Shown here in pieces: positions 1 through 9,885 of a DNA stretch of 64,000 nt; within the stretch, counting starts at the first letter, position 1, and the number at the start of each line of letters is the position of its first letter. Source of the DNA: Siphonodentalium dalli (taxonomy: Eukaryota > Mollusca > Scaphopoda > Gadilida > Siphonodentaliidae); the NCBI GenBank assembly GCA_032622095.1, contig CP136067.1, positions 176,550,556-176,614,555 of the forward strand, read 5' to 3'. The position numbers were made by a program, and so were the translations under genes. A model generated the notes under the pieces. The model was not told where the DNA came from and did no database searches. It worked only from the letters and a program-made list of their open reading frames with translations.

Positions 1-1609
1 GAGTTCTTCTTACTTATAGATTGTGACCTTATTGTTATATTTTAATATTAACTGATCATTGGGGTAATAAAAAAGCAATTCTTGGGGTCCTAGTACCTTC
101 CGATCCCTCAAAATGTGTTTGGTACAGAATTCGGTATAAAATGTCACAAACAAATCACAATTGGATTTCTAGTCATATTTCAACAAGGAATGAGCAGAAG
201 TGTGGACTGTACGTGAGGCATACCATTACCCATGGATATTCCAACTCTTATGAACAAAAGGTGTTACTTTGGCTCAAAATGGCCGCCAAAATGTGGAAAA
301 TAGTAGATATTGTCCCAGTGTGCTCTGCAATCGCTTAATCGCTTAATGAATACTAACATGTCTGATGTACTTTGGTTAATTGTTACTATAATAAACAAAG
401 AGACATTACCAGAAATATTGGATTTTACTCTCACAAACTTCACAAAATATATCGGCAAATAGCATAGTCAGAATCCTAAAATCCACACTGCATACTTTAA
501 AATTAAATGTATAAATCATGTATTGTGACAACCAGAATATAATATTTAGTTATCAGTCGATTAACTAACATGTCTAATAACCAAGTGAGTTACACGTTGC
601 TACCTTTTCGGAACAGCAGAGCATTATGTTCCAGATATATGTGAAAATCAACTTTTTACCCTATTTATTGCTATTTTGGAAGCCATCTTAAGTAACTTGT
701 CATTAAACAACTTAGTGTGACACACTTAAAATAGATCTAAACAATAATAGTTACATTCTACTTGAAAAAAAATGGTTCAAACATGAGAAGAGATTTTTTG
801 CCGATTTTGATGTCAAATTCGAATAATTCTGGTAATTTCAGTGGTGAAAATAGTAAAATTGAATCAAGGTGCACCAGAAATGTTAGTATTAAATGTATAT
901 AAGACAGAATAGTCAATTTTGTTCATCAACCACAACTTATAAGCGGTTGCATGGTACGCCGGTGTAATATTTACAATTTTTCATATTTTGGCTGCCATTT
1001 TGAGACAAAGTGACAATTTGGTACCATTGAGTTGGAATATCCATAAAAAATGGAATGCATCACTTACATTGCACAGTTCTTCCAATTTTGTTTTATCAAA
1101 TATGACTAGAATCCCAATGGTTATAGTTTGTGATATGTTATACCGCATTATGTAAAATCTAATTTTTGAGTGATCGGAAGAGGTCGAATGGCATATTTCA
1201 TTGCTCCAATGGTCAGATAACATGCTAAATAAAAAATAAAGTCACAATCCTCAATCAGCCCCAAACAGCAGAAACAGATCTTAAAGATATTAGTAAAAAA
1301 ACGTCAAAATTTCCATTTCCGGTCACTATATTGGAGACCATCTAGGACGGGGAGTTCCAATTTTGGCACAAAATGTGGCGTCATGTCTTAGCTTCACAAA
1401 GATGTGTACATGTGTATACATATGACAAGATGTTCTCAATATAATTGCATCAAACTGACTTAATGGAAAATCTTGGACGCCATCTTGAATTACAAAAAGC
1501 GGGTTTTAGCGTGTTCTTGATATGTTATGGAGGATATATTCCTCTTCAAAATGATATATAAACCAACTTAGTCCAAATTTATTCTAGGTCAAATCTTTTA
1601 TCGGCCACA
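1..1609. other. Non-coding, diverged dispersed repeats
   Basis: I see no credible gene; the open frames are short and without recognisable domains. Around 1260-1400 the sequence resembles, in inverted orientation, the stretch near 31710-31860 (shared words around an intact 'agcttcaca'/'tgtgaagct' and 'ccaattttg'/'caaaattgg'). That makes it part of a dispersed repeat. Several variants of a 'gccatctt'/'aagatggc' word also recur, as at 52990-53060. Confidence 0.5.
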
Positions 1610-2236
1610 CTAGTGTGTCCCCAGAAACGTCAATAACACACCATTGGTCTATCACAATGAGGAGGGCAAAGAGCAATCGCTACCAGAGCGCATCAGTCAT
1701 ACTTCCTTTCTGAATATGTGACCGGCTGGGTACTAGTCTGCCGTTTCTATATTTAGCGCGGGGTTTTCCAGACAAAATGGCGAAAACCGATCGCCCCAAA
1801 GTCAAATTCCCTATGTGCTTTGAGAACAATTCCCGCACTAAAAACTTAATGACAGAATGGAGGATCAGAGCGGTAGTTCTGTTGACGTTTTCGCAAGCAA
1901 CTCGTCAAAATTGGAGCAAATTAGAACTCTTGTGTCTGACTTTCCATGCGTGTTGTCGGGACATTGTCGTCCATGTGCGTTTAGACTTTTGTGTTGATAA
2001 AATAATCGGAGAACCAAATCACATCGTTTCGAAATATAGTTCTTTGGTTCTGGTGGGACTTTCCAAATTTTAAGGTACGAAACCACACAAATTTTGTTTT
2101 GCTCTGCTCGCTTAGTATATATAGTAATATCGCGGAAGTCCACCAAATGTGGGTAAAATGTCGCCGATAGCAGCGGTCTTACCGGGTCAACAAGGGAGGT
2201 AAACCCTGCATGGTGTTTGATACAAGAGTTCGTTTG

Positions 2237-2242
2237 TTTATT
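2237..2242 (-). promoter_or_regulatory. Putative polyadenylation signal of nrf-6-like gene A
   Basis: AATAAA on the minus strand (tttatt on plus), about 140 bp after the stop codon. The same hexamer in the same context follows the second gene copy at 35337-35342, so it survived duplication. A second AATAAA lies nearby at about 2255-2260. Confidence 0.45.
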
Positions 2243-2380
2243 GTAGTTTCCTCATTTATTAGATTGGTACGCTGTTATGACTGAACCCAATCTACGCACC
2301 AGTCTATGGAATGACATACGTGTGTTAGTCTGGCTATCTGGAATACACGTAACAGTTGTCTTGTGTTGTACTCGAGAAAA

Positions 2381-4594
2381 TCAACCCCTTCTTTCTCTTT
2401 TCAAGATAGCTTTTTCTAAAGCATACATTGGAGATTCGAACGCTAATGTAAGTATAAACGACAGCATGTACGTACTTAATAGAGCACCCGCAAATGCATA
2501 AATTGAATCAGATAACGACAAGTAGACAAATCCCCTTAAAGAATCGGATAACAACACAATATAGCACACGTGAGTAAGATATGCCAGGAAACTCACTCTA
2601 CTCAAGGGGAAGAATCCACCCCAAGAGAGTACAGTGTTTACGTATCCGCCATGTCCGGTCACGCATGCGTAAATCACCCAGGATACAACGGCGCCCCACG
2701 CTGTTCTACTCATTGCATTGTAAAAAGCGTTCACTCCTGGTAACGTTTCCTTTCCTTGTTGGACTCCGAGCGGACCGTAGATGATCGCCATACTGGTCGC
2801 GGCAGCTGAAACCCACCCAATCAATACCAACCAGCGTGGCATTCGGACTTTCAATCCAGTTTTGAAGATGATGTACCCCGTTGCCATGCCAATAAGATAT
2901 GGGCCCATCCGACACCATGGTTTTTCATAAAATACATCATCCCAAACAGCTTCTGAATGTATGGGATTTATACCGAGATGAGCTGCGGAGAATTCGTTGA
3001 CACGGGAGATAACCCCGGCAGTAATGGTAGTCGCCAACAGAAATGCGAACCAAATGAGATATCCAATCTTCGGCCAAAAGAATGCAGGAATTACCATCAG
3101 TGGTGTCGTAAAAAAGAACATCGTGTCGTTGCTTAGATACCACGTGACGTCCATGCAATCTCCTCCGGAAGTTATGGTATTTATGTACAACAGAACGTGC
3201 CACCAATACTTTCTGCATTTTTCGGGAATTTCCTCCTGCCACAATGGTCCATTATACCAGTAGGGGTATGTGGGAATGAATAGCAACATAACAAGACCCA
3301 TCGTGGGCGTCAGACGATAAAAACGATGGAAGATATACAGGAACCAATTTAGACGTCCTTTATTCCTCTTCAACTCCGACATGGTGAGATAAACAACGAG
3401 CAGTCCACTGAGGGCAAAGAACGAGTCTACAGAAACCGTCTCATTCATAACGGTTTGAAATAGGAAGCTCTGGCTTATGTGTGCCATAATCTGCATGTCA
3501 TAGGAAACTTCCTGACCATGCATAAACATATGACCCAGAATCACCCATGACAAACTGAGAAATCTGATTCCATGAATACATCTGAGGGTAGCTGGTGAGC
3601 CATCCGTGTCGATCAATTTAGGTAAATGTTTGCATATAGAGAAAGCTAAAATGACTCGAGATATTCTACTGTTTTGCCGTCCTTTTCTTTTCCCGGCGTT
3701 CACGGAAGCATCATTTTCACCCAGGTCGTTAATTTCTGGTTTGTTATCAGATTTCTCCAGTGTCCTCGACACAACGTCGTATAAAGTAGCAAGAGAAAAG
3801 ACGATAATTATCATGGACATCACAAACAAAGACAGTTTTGCCATGGGTGAATACTTTGAATTGTGGTGATTACATGACACTCCGTTGAGAGTTATATGCG
3901 GACTCGTCTGTAACCTTTTCAATGTGATGTTGCCTATGTCATACTCAGAACAGCTACTTGGGAAGCATACTCCCAGTGAAACATTATATACGTCATCCAG
4001 TGCATCATCGGCAGGATCCAACATGTCAAGGTCAAGGTTGCTTATTTGTGCATCCTTCGTCAAGATGATTGCATCAAGAATACAGTATTGGCCTTTGAAT
4101 GTTGTTGTTTTTGCCAGGTCCTTCCAGCGATGTGTATTTGCTATTCCCACCGAAACACCTTGGTCGTATTGGTGTGTGGCGGCTATGCACTCGTCATATT
4201 GACCCATCCAGTGGGTGTTCCCAACTAACATTCCAAATTGCGGCTTGAAATCACTATCCTTCATTCTTAGTGCCCATTCCTCACGATTACGCACACCGGA
4301 AGCGATTTCCTCGTTATCCTTTATACACTGCACGGAAATGTCGTCTGCGATCATTTCATTGTCAATGAAGTCCACATTATGGAGTTCGTTAAAAATTTCC
4401 CTTACATTATTAGTAACTTCCGACGACGCATCTTCATTGCGATCAACAAATTCTTGGATACCGCCTAAACTGTCCCGTAGAAAATATTCCAAATTGTCCC
4501 CCAGCCCCTGTGTGAATGAGTCGTCCAAATGTCCCCAGCAATTGCTAGTGTCCACGAGGATTGCTAGAACGACCACAAAGCTGCTGGTAGTCAT
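2381..4594 (-). CDS. nrf-6-like transmembrane acyltransferase (copy A)
   Basis: 737 aa, one uninterrupted frame. Residues 1-20 are a hydrophobic signal peptide. Residues about 80-245 form the NRF domain, rich in Cys (C90, C136, C171, C210, C215, C241; note the 'GVCFPSSC' block). A membrane segment follows at about 252-272, then a basic linker. From about 335 to the end is an acyltransferase-3 domain, opening with 'RCIHGIRFLSLSWVILGH' (conserved His 355) and carrying many membrane helices. Family knowledge: Nose-Resistant-to-Fluoxetine proteins such as C. elegans NRF-6 are multipass proteins implicated in lipid or xenobiotic transport between tissues; the substrate is unknown. Length and domain order match the family. 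The start is the first Met and gives the signal peptide. Unusual: no intron, although I would expect several in this family. It is roughly 90% or more identical to the copy at 35481-37691. Function is by family only. Confidence 0.92.
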   Translation of the reverse strand: MTTSSFVVVLAILVDTSNCWGHLDDSFTQGLGDNLEYFLRDSLGGIQEFVDRNEDASSEVTNNVREIFNELHNVDFIDNEMIADDISVQCIKDNEEIASGVRNREEWALRMKDSDFKPQFGMLVGNTHWMGQYDECIAATHQYDQGVSVGIANTHRWKDLAKTTTFKGQYCILDAIILTKDAQISNLDLDMLDPADDALDDVYNVSLGVCFPSSCSEYDIGNITLKRLQTSPHITLNGVSCNHHNSKYSPMAKLSLFVMSMIIIVFSLATLYDVVSRTLEKSDNKPEINDLGENDASVNAGKRKGRQNSRISRVILAFSICKHLPKLIDTDGSPATLRCIHGIRFLSLSWVILGHMFMHGQEVSYDMQIMAHISQSFLFQTVMNETVSVDSFFALSGLLVVYLTMSELKRNKGRLNWFLYIFHRFYRLTPTMGLVMLLFIPTYPYWYNGPLWQEEIPEKCRKYWWHVLLYINTITSGGDCMDVTWYLSNDTMFFFTTPLMVIPAFFWPKIGYLIWFAFLLATTITAGVISRVNEFSAAHLGINPIHSEAVWDDVFYEKPWCRMGPYLIGMATGYIIFKTGLKVRMPRWLVLIGWVSAAATSMAIIYGPLGVQQGKETLPGVNAFYNAMSRTAWGAVVSWVIYACVTGHGGYVNTVLSWGGFFPLSRVSFLAYLTHVCYIVLLSDSLRGFVYLSLSDSIYAFAGALLSTYMLSFILTLAFESPMYALEKAILKRERRG

Positions 4595-4654
4595 GGTGAC
4601 ACAGATCGTCGCTCTGTCAGTTTCATAGTGAGTTTGTATCCACCCGTATCTAAG

Positions 4655-4660
4655 TTATAT
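4655..4660 (-). promoter_or_regulatory. Possible TATA-like element of nrf-6-like gene A
   Basis: The minus strand reads ATATAA about 60 bp before the start codon, within a 5' flank shared with the second gene. There the motif is a better TATATAA (about 37750-37756). Conservation may only reflect recent duplication. Confidence 0.25.
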
Positions 4661-5110
4661 CTTTGTGCACGAATATGTGCATACGCCAGCTATTTCAATG
4701 GAGCAAGATCGAGTGGGTGTGTTTATGATGAATTTAATAGGATTAGATGATACAATGACCTTACCGAGCCCTTATCGTGTATCACTTGTACCATGGGTAT
4801 TCATATAGCTGCCCTGTTATTCGCATTACCATAGATGGAAATATGTATAGGATTACCGTGACTGAATTGCGTTTGTGTCAACACGACCTAAAGTACCATT
4901 ATTTTCCCGCAGATGGGTATTTAGAAAATCAGAGTGATTCAAGAAAAAGCTGTATGTTATCATGTGATGATTTAAGTACGTGTATATATAAATAATAATT
5001 TAGCAAGCATGTGTTCTTGAGTGTTTTTGGTTACTCACATCTTCGAAAATTTCACATTTCCCACAGATGGAAAACAAATTATTTGAGAAAAATTGCGAAT
5101 ATTTGTCTAA

Positions 5111-5529
5111 ACATAATTGATTTTTTCCCTGATAACTACCGTGAATGATGTCAGGGGTTCTTGGAAACATTTCAGACACGTATGATACTTAGGGACGTAC
5201 CGACAGGGGCGTGGTGTGTCTACCCCTCCCCAATGAGGACCATAATTTTCAATAGTTGGAAATTTCATGACTCAAATTTCAATAGTTGGAAATTAAAAGT
5301 ATCAAGTAAATCGGATTATCTAAGTGTTCAATCAGAGATCGCGATTTTCCGACTCCGAATTTGTGCCGGTTGTTTATTTTCCGACTCGGAATTCCAATTC
5401 TAAATATTTGTCACCGATTTTCCAATTCCGGAATTTACAAATAGTTTTTTCCGACTCCGAATTCCGTCATCTTGATTTGCTACTGAGCGGGGAGTTAACT
5501 CCGGAGCCGAATGAAGAGACAGTTACAAC
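5111..5529. other. Non-coding spacer with 'ttccgactc' repeats
   Basis: There is no gene. Between 5340 and 5470 the word 'ttccgactc(c/g)gaatt' occurs about four times with 'gaatt(c)' variants, an irregular short-period repeat. Confidence 0.4.
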
Positions 5530-6523
5530 CACAGGCCTTCCAAACAGTGAGTGATAAATAATTAAAATAATTTTTTTATTAATATTTACTTACAAGAAGA
5601 CCATAGGTATGAATAAAGCAACCATTTTCCTCTCCATGCTACTGACAACTGGTCATTTTACAGTGTGCAAGTCCTGTGTCCATTTCAACACTTAAAAGGA
5701 AATAGCTAACTGACCACAGGAAGTTGTCACTGGGCATGACAACTGTCAACAATTCTTTGTTGATATAACTGGCCAGTACATTGTGTCCACTCACTACTTC
5801 CTGTCAACAATGGGAAGTGTTGAAATGGACATAGGACTTGTACACTTAGGAGATAAACGTACCCTGTTTCGCTGCCGGCGAGTTCACAAACTGTTTTCAT
5901 GCTCGAATCCCAGAATGTACAACGAAACAGGGTACGTTTATCTCCATTGTAATTCAATCTAGCAAGGAATTTGCATAAACTGTATAAAAAGTATCATTTA
6001 GTCATTTTCATGACACGAATCGAGACTTTCATTTCGCCGTTGTCACCGTGCACAAATCATTGGGTTTGTTCATTGCGTTACTCGGAACACTGCTCCGTAA
6101 CCATTTCCTGTGGGGCGGGTTGGCTCGTTTCGCTACTCCGTTCTGCGCCGATGAAATTGTACCGTGCCACATTCAGATTTGATGCACGCTGACGCGGCCG
6201 ATTAGCGATATCTATAGATAACAACGCGCGGGTGTGCTTGTTTCGCTAATCGTTCTGCGCCGATGAAATTTGACCGTGCTACATTCAGATTTGATGCACG
6301 CTGAAGCGGCCGATGTCGGTGAATCGAAAACGAAAGTTAGCCGCTCTCGGCCAATCAGAATGCTTGTTTTAAGTGACAAATACTCAATTGAATTACAATG
6401 TAAAATGACCAGTATCGTGGAGAGGGAAATGGCTGCTTGATTCATACCTGTGTCTTCTTATAAATAAATATTAATAAAAAAAATATTTTAATTATTTATC
6501 ACTCACTGTTTGGAAGGCCTGTG
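5530..6523. mobile_element. hAT-like non-autonomous foldback element, 8-bp TSD
   Basis: The ends are exact inverted repeats beginning CACAGGCCTTCCAAACAGTG. The inverted similarity runs on for roughly 120-140 bp (5530-5660 against 6380-6523). It is flanked by the 8-bp direct duplication GTTACAAC (5522-5529 and 6524-6531). An 8-bp TSD with CA...TG ends fits the hAT superfamily. There is no transposase. Inside are further nested inverted repeats: about 5660-5725 against 5795-5850, and a 23-bp perfect arm pair 'ggagataaacgtaccctgtt' near 5850 and 5945. Confidence 0.85.
6112..6312. repeat. Two-copy tandem repeat inside the hAT-like element
   Basis: A block starting 'gcgggt' and ending 'cgcggccgat' or 'agcggccgat' occurs at about 6115-6202 and again at about 6228-6315. 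Both contain 'ttctgcgccgatgaaatt' and 'acattcagatttgatgcacg'. Such subterminal repeats are common in hAT elements as transposase-binding regions; that role is inferred. Confidence 0.6.
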
Positions 6524-6531
6524 GTTACAAC

Positions 6532-7529
6532 GCAAAAGAATATCAGCTAAAACACTTCAATAAAATCGAATCAATCATGACTAAAATGTAAAAAAAAATG
6601 TAAAATTACGCTGTACGCTTGATTATCACCGATAGGTAAGTAATGATTATATGTCATTGGAGAAACATAATTAATTTTACAGGTTTGAACAAATTGCGAA
6701 ATGTGTTTTGTACTACCGCGAATAACAGGGGGATCGTTTAATCGTATGAATCTACGTCAAATTTACCAAATAATCCAAATTTCCTGCATTTCAATAAAGG
6801 AACTGTTTCAATTCTGAATTATTGAGTGCTATGTACGAGTTAATGTTTTTGATAATAATGAATAATTAAGGGAAAGTGTTTTGTTCTGTTTTTACAATTT
6901 ATAACCCTTTTACTACTGCCACTACTTACAGTGCTGGGCCATCGTGGGGATTGATGTGGCCATGTGACCATGTGGCAGTGGGTATGATGTTAATACACAG
7001 TTATTTGAGTAAATACATTTCAGTAATGCTCATTACCTGAACACATATATGAAATTGAAAGCAAAGCATTTCCTTCAAGTTCAGACTGGTATGTTTTGCC
7101 AACCATAGATTCGTGGTCATTAGTCTATTAGTAATGTCAAAGTTAAACCTCCATATCTTTCTGAAGACAGCTTTAACAATATAACAATCATTCACCGTGC
7201 ATACCATTGTGTGAGTTATAACTTGTGACTCCTTGGAATTTGAATACATATTTTCCTCATATTGGTTCCTCAACCATATTCTGATTAATATCACGTATAA
7301 TGCACTGCATGTACAGTGTACGCAATACATATAACATTGATCAATGCTATGTCATTCTTGTAACTAGCGTCTTTATTTACACAGTCCATACTCTTAAAAA
7401 GAACATATAGAAACCCAAATTATTAATAGATTAAGCCAATATTGGAATTTAGCATTACTCAAAACCAAATCCTACATAGTTCGAAATTTTATTAGACCAA
7501 ATCCTATATAGTTGGAAATGTTATGGTCT
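6532..7529. other. Non-coding, AT-rich
   Basis: No gene or recognisable repeat end seen. The open frames (for example 7001-7330 on minus) are short and lack domain signals. Confidence 0.4.
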
Positions 7530-7845
7530 CACCCCCCCCCCCCCCCCTTGGATACGCTTCTTTACCTTTGGCCATTGTTTGAGACCCACTAAACCCTCGA
7601 CCCAGATCTGTTTTTGTTTCAGTATGTTTTTTTCCAATAATTTTTCGACCCCCCCCCCCCCCCCCCCCAGAAACACGAAATAAAAATATTTCGGAAGAAT
7701 ATTAGGATTTCCGCCACTTACTGCCAATTACAGATTGTTGTATGAATGTAGTTAGCTAAGTTTGTCATGACAGTGCTCGCTTATGCAACACGTCCATGTA
7801 TTTTATGTTCGGAGTAATATAGGCAGACATATACCCTGGCCGGGT
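7530..7845 (+). pseudogene. LINE-B fragment interrupted by poly-C tracts
   Basis: This stretch matches 44235-44475 (upstream part of LINE-B) and 51695-51850: shared 'acctttggccatt', 'gaaacacgaaat', 'atttcggaagaatatta', 'ccacttactgcc', then the region for 'FDMAVIAYA...LCSEW' in degraded form. Two long C homopolymers (about 7531-7549 and 7650-7668) replace parts of it. It is a dead scrap with no usable frame. Confidence 0.65.
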
Positions 7846-8093
7846 ATTTAGTAATTTTACAACAAGAAATAATCGCTATTGACTGTCTAAAGGCAGTTTT
7901 GATGTTAAAATTACATTATAGCTAAGATATGCACCCACCCACCCCTCATACGTGTTCGGACCCCACCCTCTGTGCATGTAGCTAAAATGCAAGACCAAGA
8001 CCCGCTATAAATGTAAAAGTCACCCTAATCGTCAGTAAATACAAATACGTTTACATCTGTTTATGGCATGCGTACATGTACGTATATAACATA

Positions 8094-8230
8094 ACGGTGG
8101 GGAATCACGTGGTTTCGAGTTGATGAGTACCGCGATTTTAAATGGCCGCGGCTACAGAAAGTGCGTCAAGAAAGGAAGAAAAAGGTAATAAACTACGATA
8201 TGACATATTACATATTATTTTGGCAGCGAC
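8094..8230 (+). mobile_element. 5' end of a DNA-transposon-like repeat
   Basis: Begins 'cggtggggaatcacgtggtt' and stays similar for about 130 bp to the start of the element at 32740-33240, whose two ends are inverted copies of this motif. No matching right end was found here, so this is a truncated copy. Confidence 0.6.
8142..8184 (+). CDS. Possible relic first exon carried by the repeat
   Basis: An ATG opens 43 nt (MAAATESASRKEEK) that run into 'gtaata', a plausible splice donor. The other copy has a 43-nt open stretch at 32789-32831 with the same layout (MAEAIANATRNKEK, then gtaata). Equal length and preserved frame despite divergence suggest a first coding exon of an autonomous parent transposon. 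No downstream exon was recognised. Confidence 0.3.
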
Positions 8231-8858
8231 GAGCATATGCTACACTATTTTTTATACAAGATGATACCTCATATGTGTCCAAACTCACATTTGTTTGCTC
8301 AAACATTCTGACCAAATGTCGTCAGTCGGACGATTTTTCACGATGTTTTCACGATGTGTTTACTGGTGTATTCCACGAACATTCTATATTTTCATGCCTT
8401 TTCTCTAGTTGGACCAAAACTATTGTTACTGGTGTTATGTTTACTGAAAGAATGCACATTTAGTCGGCAATATATTGTCCCTTCTTTTAAAGAAAAAATA
8501 TTTTTCCTTGTGAATCATAGCTTTTTCATTAGTGATGAGTGTACATGCACCATAATTAAGTGATGAGTTACCACGAACTTGTTCGGAATCGATTGAATAA
8601 ATGGAGGACAGCAAACAAGTCAGCCGGCTTATAGCGAAATTTACAAAAGGAGTCCAGCTAATTAGGTCCATATAGCAAGGCGCAGGCTTTATTTACTGGA
8701 ATTTCGCTATATACTGAGACGACTTGAAGATTATAAATGTATGGCCCAAGCAAACCGCCAAACTACGATACTATTCAACTGGTGTAATAAATTAAACTGT
8801 TTACCCCAGATGTAAAACATGTGGTTAAGTTATACATATAGGTTACTGGCGCTATTAA
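8231..8858. other. Non-coding
   Basis: No gene supported; the frames at 8161-8463 and 8441-8671 lack domain signals. Confidence 0.35.
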
Positions 8859-9172
8859 TGTTGTGAAATTACAATAAACATTAGAATCCGGCGCCACCTA
8901 TCGGCAGTATTCATCTGGCTGGAAGCACCAGTCTGGTGTATTTGTTATTGGTCAACAGCGACGCCTAACGGAGCCCGGGAAATGGAGGAACCAGTTTCCG
9001 GGAGTTGAGAGGTCAGACAAAATCTTCGACCAAAACAAACAACCTGTGAATTATTCTTGATATATTGAAATCTTCATTCATCGTCTTATTTCGTCAACCA
9101 TATCTAGTAAGTATAATATCCTTTGCTTTATTATATATTATTCTTGTATGTAATAATCGTATTTTTACATCA
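8859..9172 (+). repeat. Element 1 5' LTR
   Basis: 314 bp, begins TGTTGTGAAATT and ends ACATCA. It matches 21001-21314 with about seven substitutions. Preceded by TTAA (8855-8858). The exact TSD is ambiguous by a base or two, because TTAAT/ATTAA overlap at both edges. Confidence 0.93.
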
Positions 9173-9173
9173 T

Positions 9174-9186
9174 TGGCGTCGTTTCG
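9174..9186 (+). other. Element 1 primer-binding site
   Basis: TGGCGTCGTTTCG lies one base after the 5' LTR. Starting with TGG (complement of a tRNA 3' CCA) is typical of a minus-strand primer-binding site. I cannot name the tRNA. Confidence 0.6.
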
Positions 9187-9476
9187 TTAAAAAATCGTGC
9201 ATTTATAAACCCCAAATTTGTGTATCCTATTTTCGCGCGGCATCGTGATTTCCTCGTGTTCGTAAAATTCGGTATTTTTCGTCTCGCGTCGTTTAGTATC
9301 AGATATTTTCGTATATTATTGTATCTTTGTTGTAATAAAAGATGTTCTAATGTTTTGGATACTTTATGTGAGTTTTAGGTAGATTTAGTGGGCAACAATA
9401 GTTCACAATTTTCAATTGAGAAAAGAGCAGATCTATTTTTCACAAATTATTTTTTGCCAATACCAGTTATTGCAGT

Positions 9477-9812
9477 ATGAGCAAAATAAATATCAATACA
9501 GCATGTTTTGGGGATTTGCTCAAAATACCCAATGTGGATGATCGCATAGCAGCCGAGATCATTTTGAAACGTCGGGAAATACCTAATTTGATAAAAACTG
9601 ATTTGATCGATATTCCAAGATTTAAGGGTTCAAAACAGCAATGGTCAATTATTGATTTCACACAAGTAACAAACATTCCTCCTGATAATTGGCTACCTTC
9701 CAAAATGGATCAAAATAAAACATCAAAAGTTGATGATTATTCAGAAGGGTATGATCATGACCGGGCTGCGGCAGAATCATATCCGGTGACCCCCCCCCCC
9801 TCCTACTTCTAG
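9477..9812 (+). CDS. gag: Element 1 gag, N-terminal part with helix-hairpin-helix (frame broken)
   Basis: 111 aa from the first in-frame ATG after the leader. Residues about 4-75 read like a ComEA-type helix-hairpin-helix repeat: 'ININTA', a first 'IPNVDDRIAAEII' hairpin, 'RREIPNL' and a second 'IDIPRFKGS' hairpin. Such domains bind DNA non-specifically in ComEA and UvrC/PolX relatives; a place at the N terminus of a gypsy Gag is not one I know. The frame stops at 9810-9812 soon after a C homopolymer (about 9788-9798). The next frame is open from there into the Gln-rich part with no other break, so the stop probably reflects a homopolymer length change. Confidence 0.7.
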   Translation: MSKININTACFGDLLKIPNVDDRIAAEIILKRREIPNLIKTDLIDIPRFKGSKQQWSIIDFTQVTNIPPDNWLPSKMDQNKTSKVDDYSEGYDHDRAAAESYPVTPPPSYF

Positions 9813-9885
9813 CAAACACGCCATTGAAAAAGAGCGTGCGGATAGATATAATGCCGAACGGTCATTTATTCAGGGGGTAAAAGAG

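Larger units (their letters stand above)
1610..5110. repeat. Segmental duplication, copy 1 (nrf-6-like gene and flanks)
   Basis: The gene at 2381-4594 and its flanks recur at about 35278-37844 and then, beyond the element 2 insertion, at 42292-43335. Shared 3' flank: 'gtccccagaaacg' at about 1616 and 35280, and a near-identical stretch from about 2230 to the stop codon. Shared 5' flank: 4595-4770, and the diverged block ending near 'ttatttgagaaaaattgc' (about 5075; compare 43285 and 51575). Copy 1 has about 560 bp (1660-2225) that copy 2 lacks. Seen by direct comparison by eye; identity was not computed. Confidence 0.75.

Noticed and set aside
1777-2146. 98- and 93-aa frames near 1.8-2.1 kb
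   Set aside because: No domain, signal or splice context; this is the part of the duplicated flank missing in copy 2.
3606-4628. Plus-strand frames within the nrf-6-like genes (also 36706-37725)
   Set aside because: Antisense shadows of conserved coding sequence; no domain of their own.
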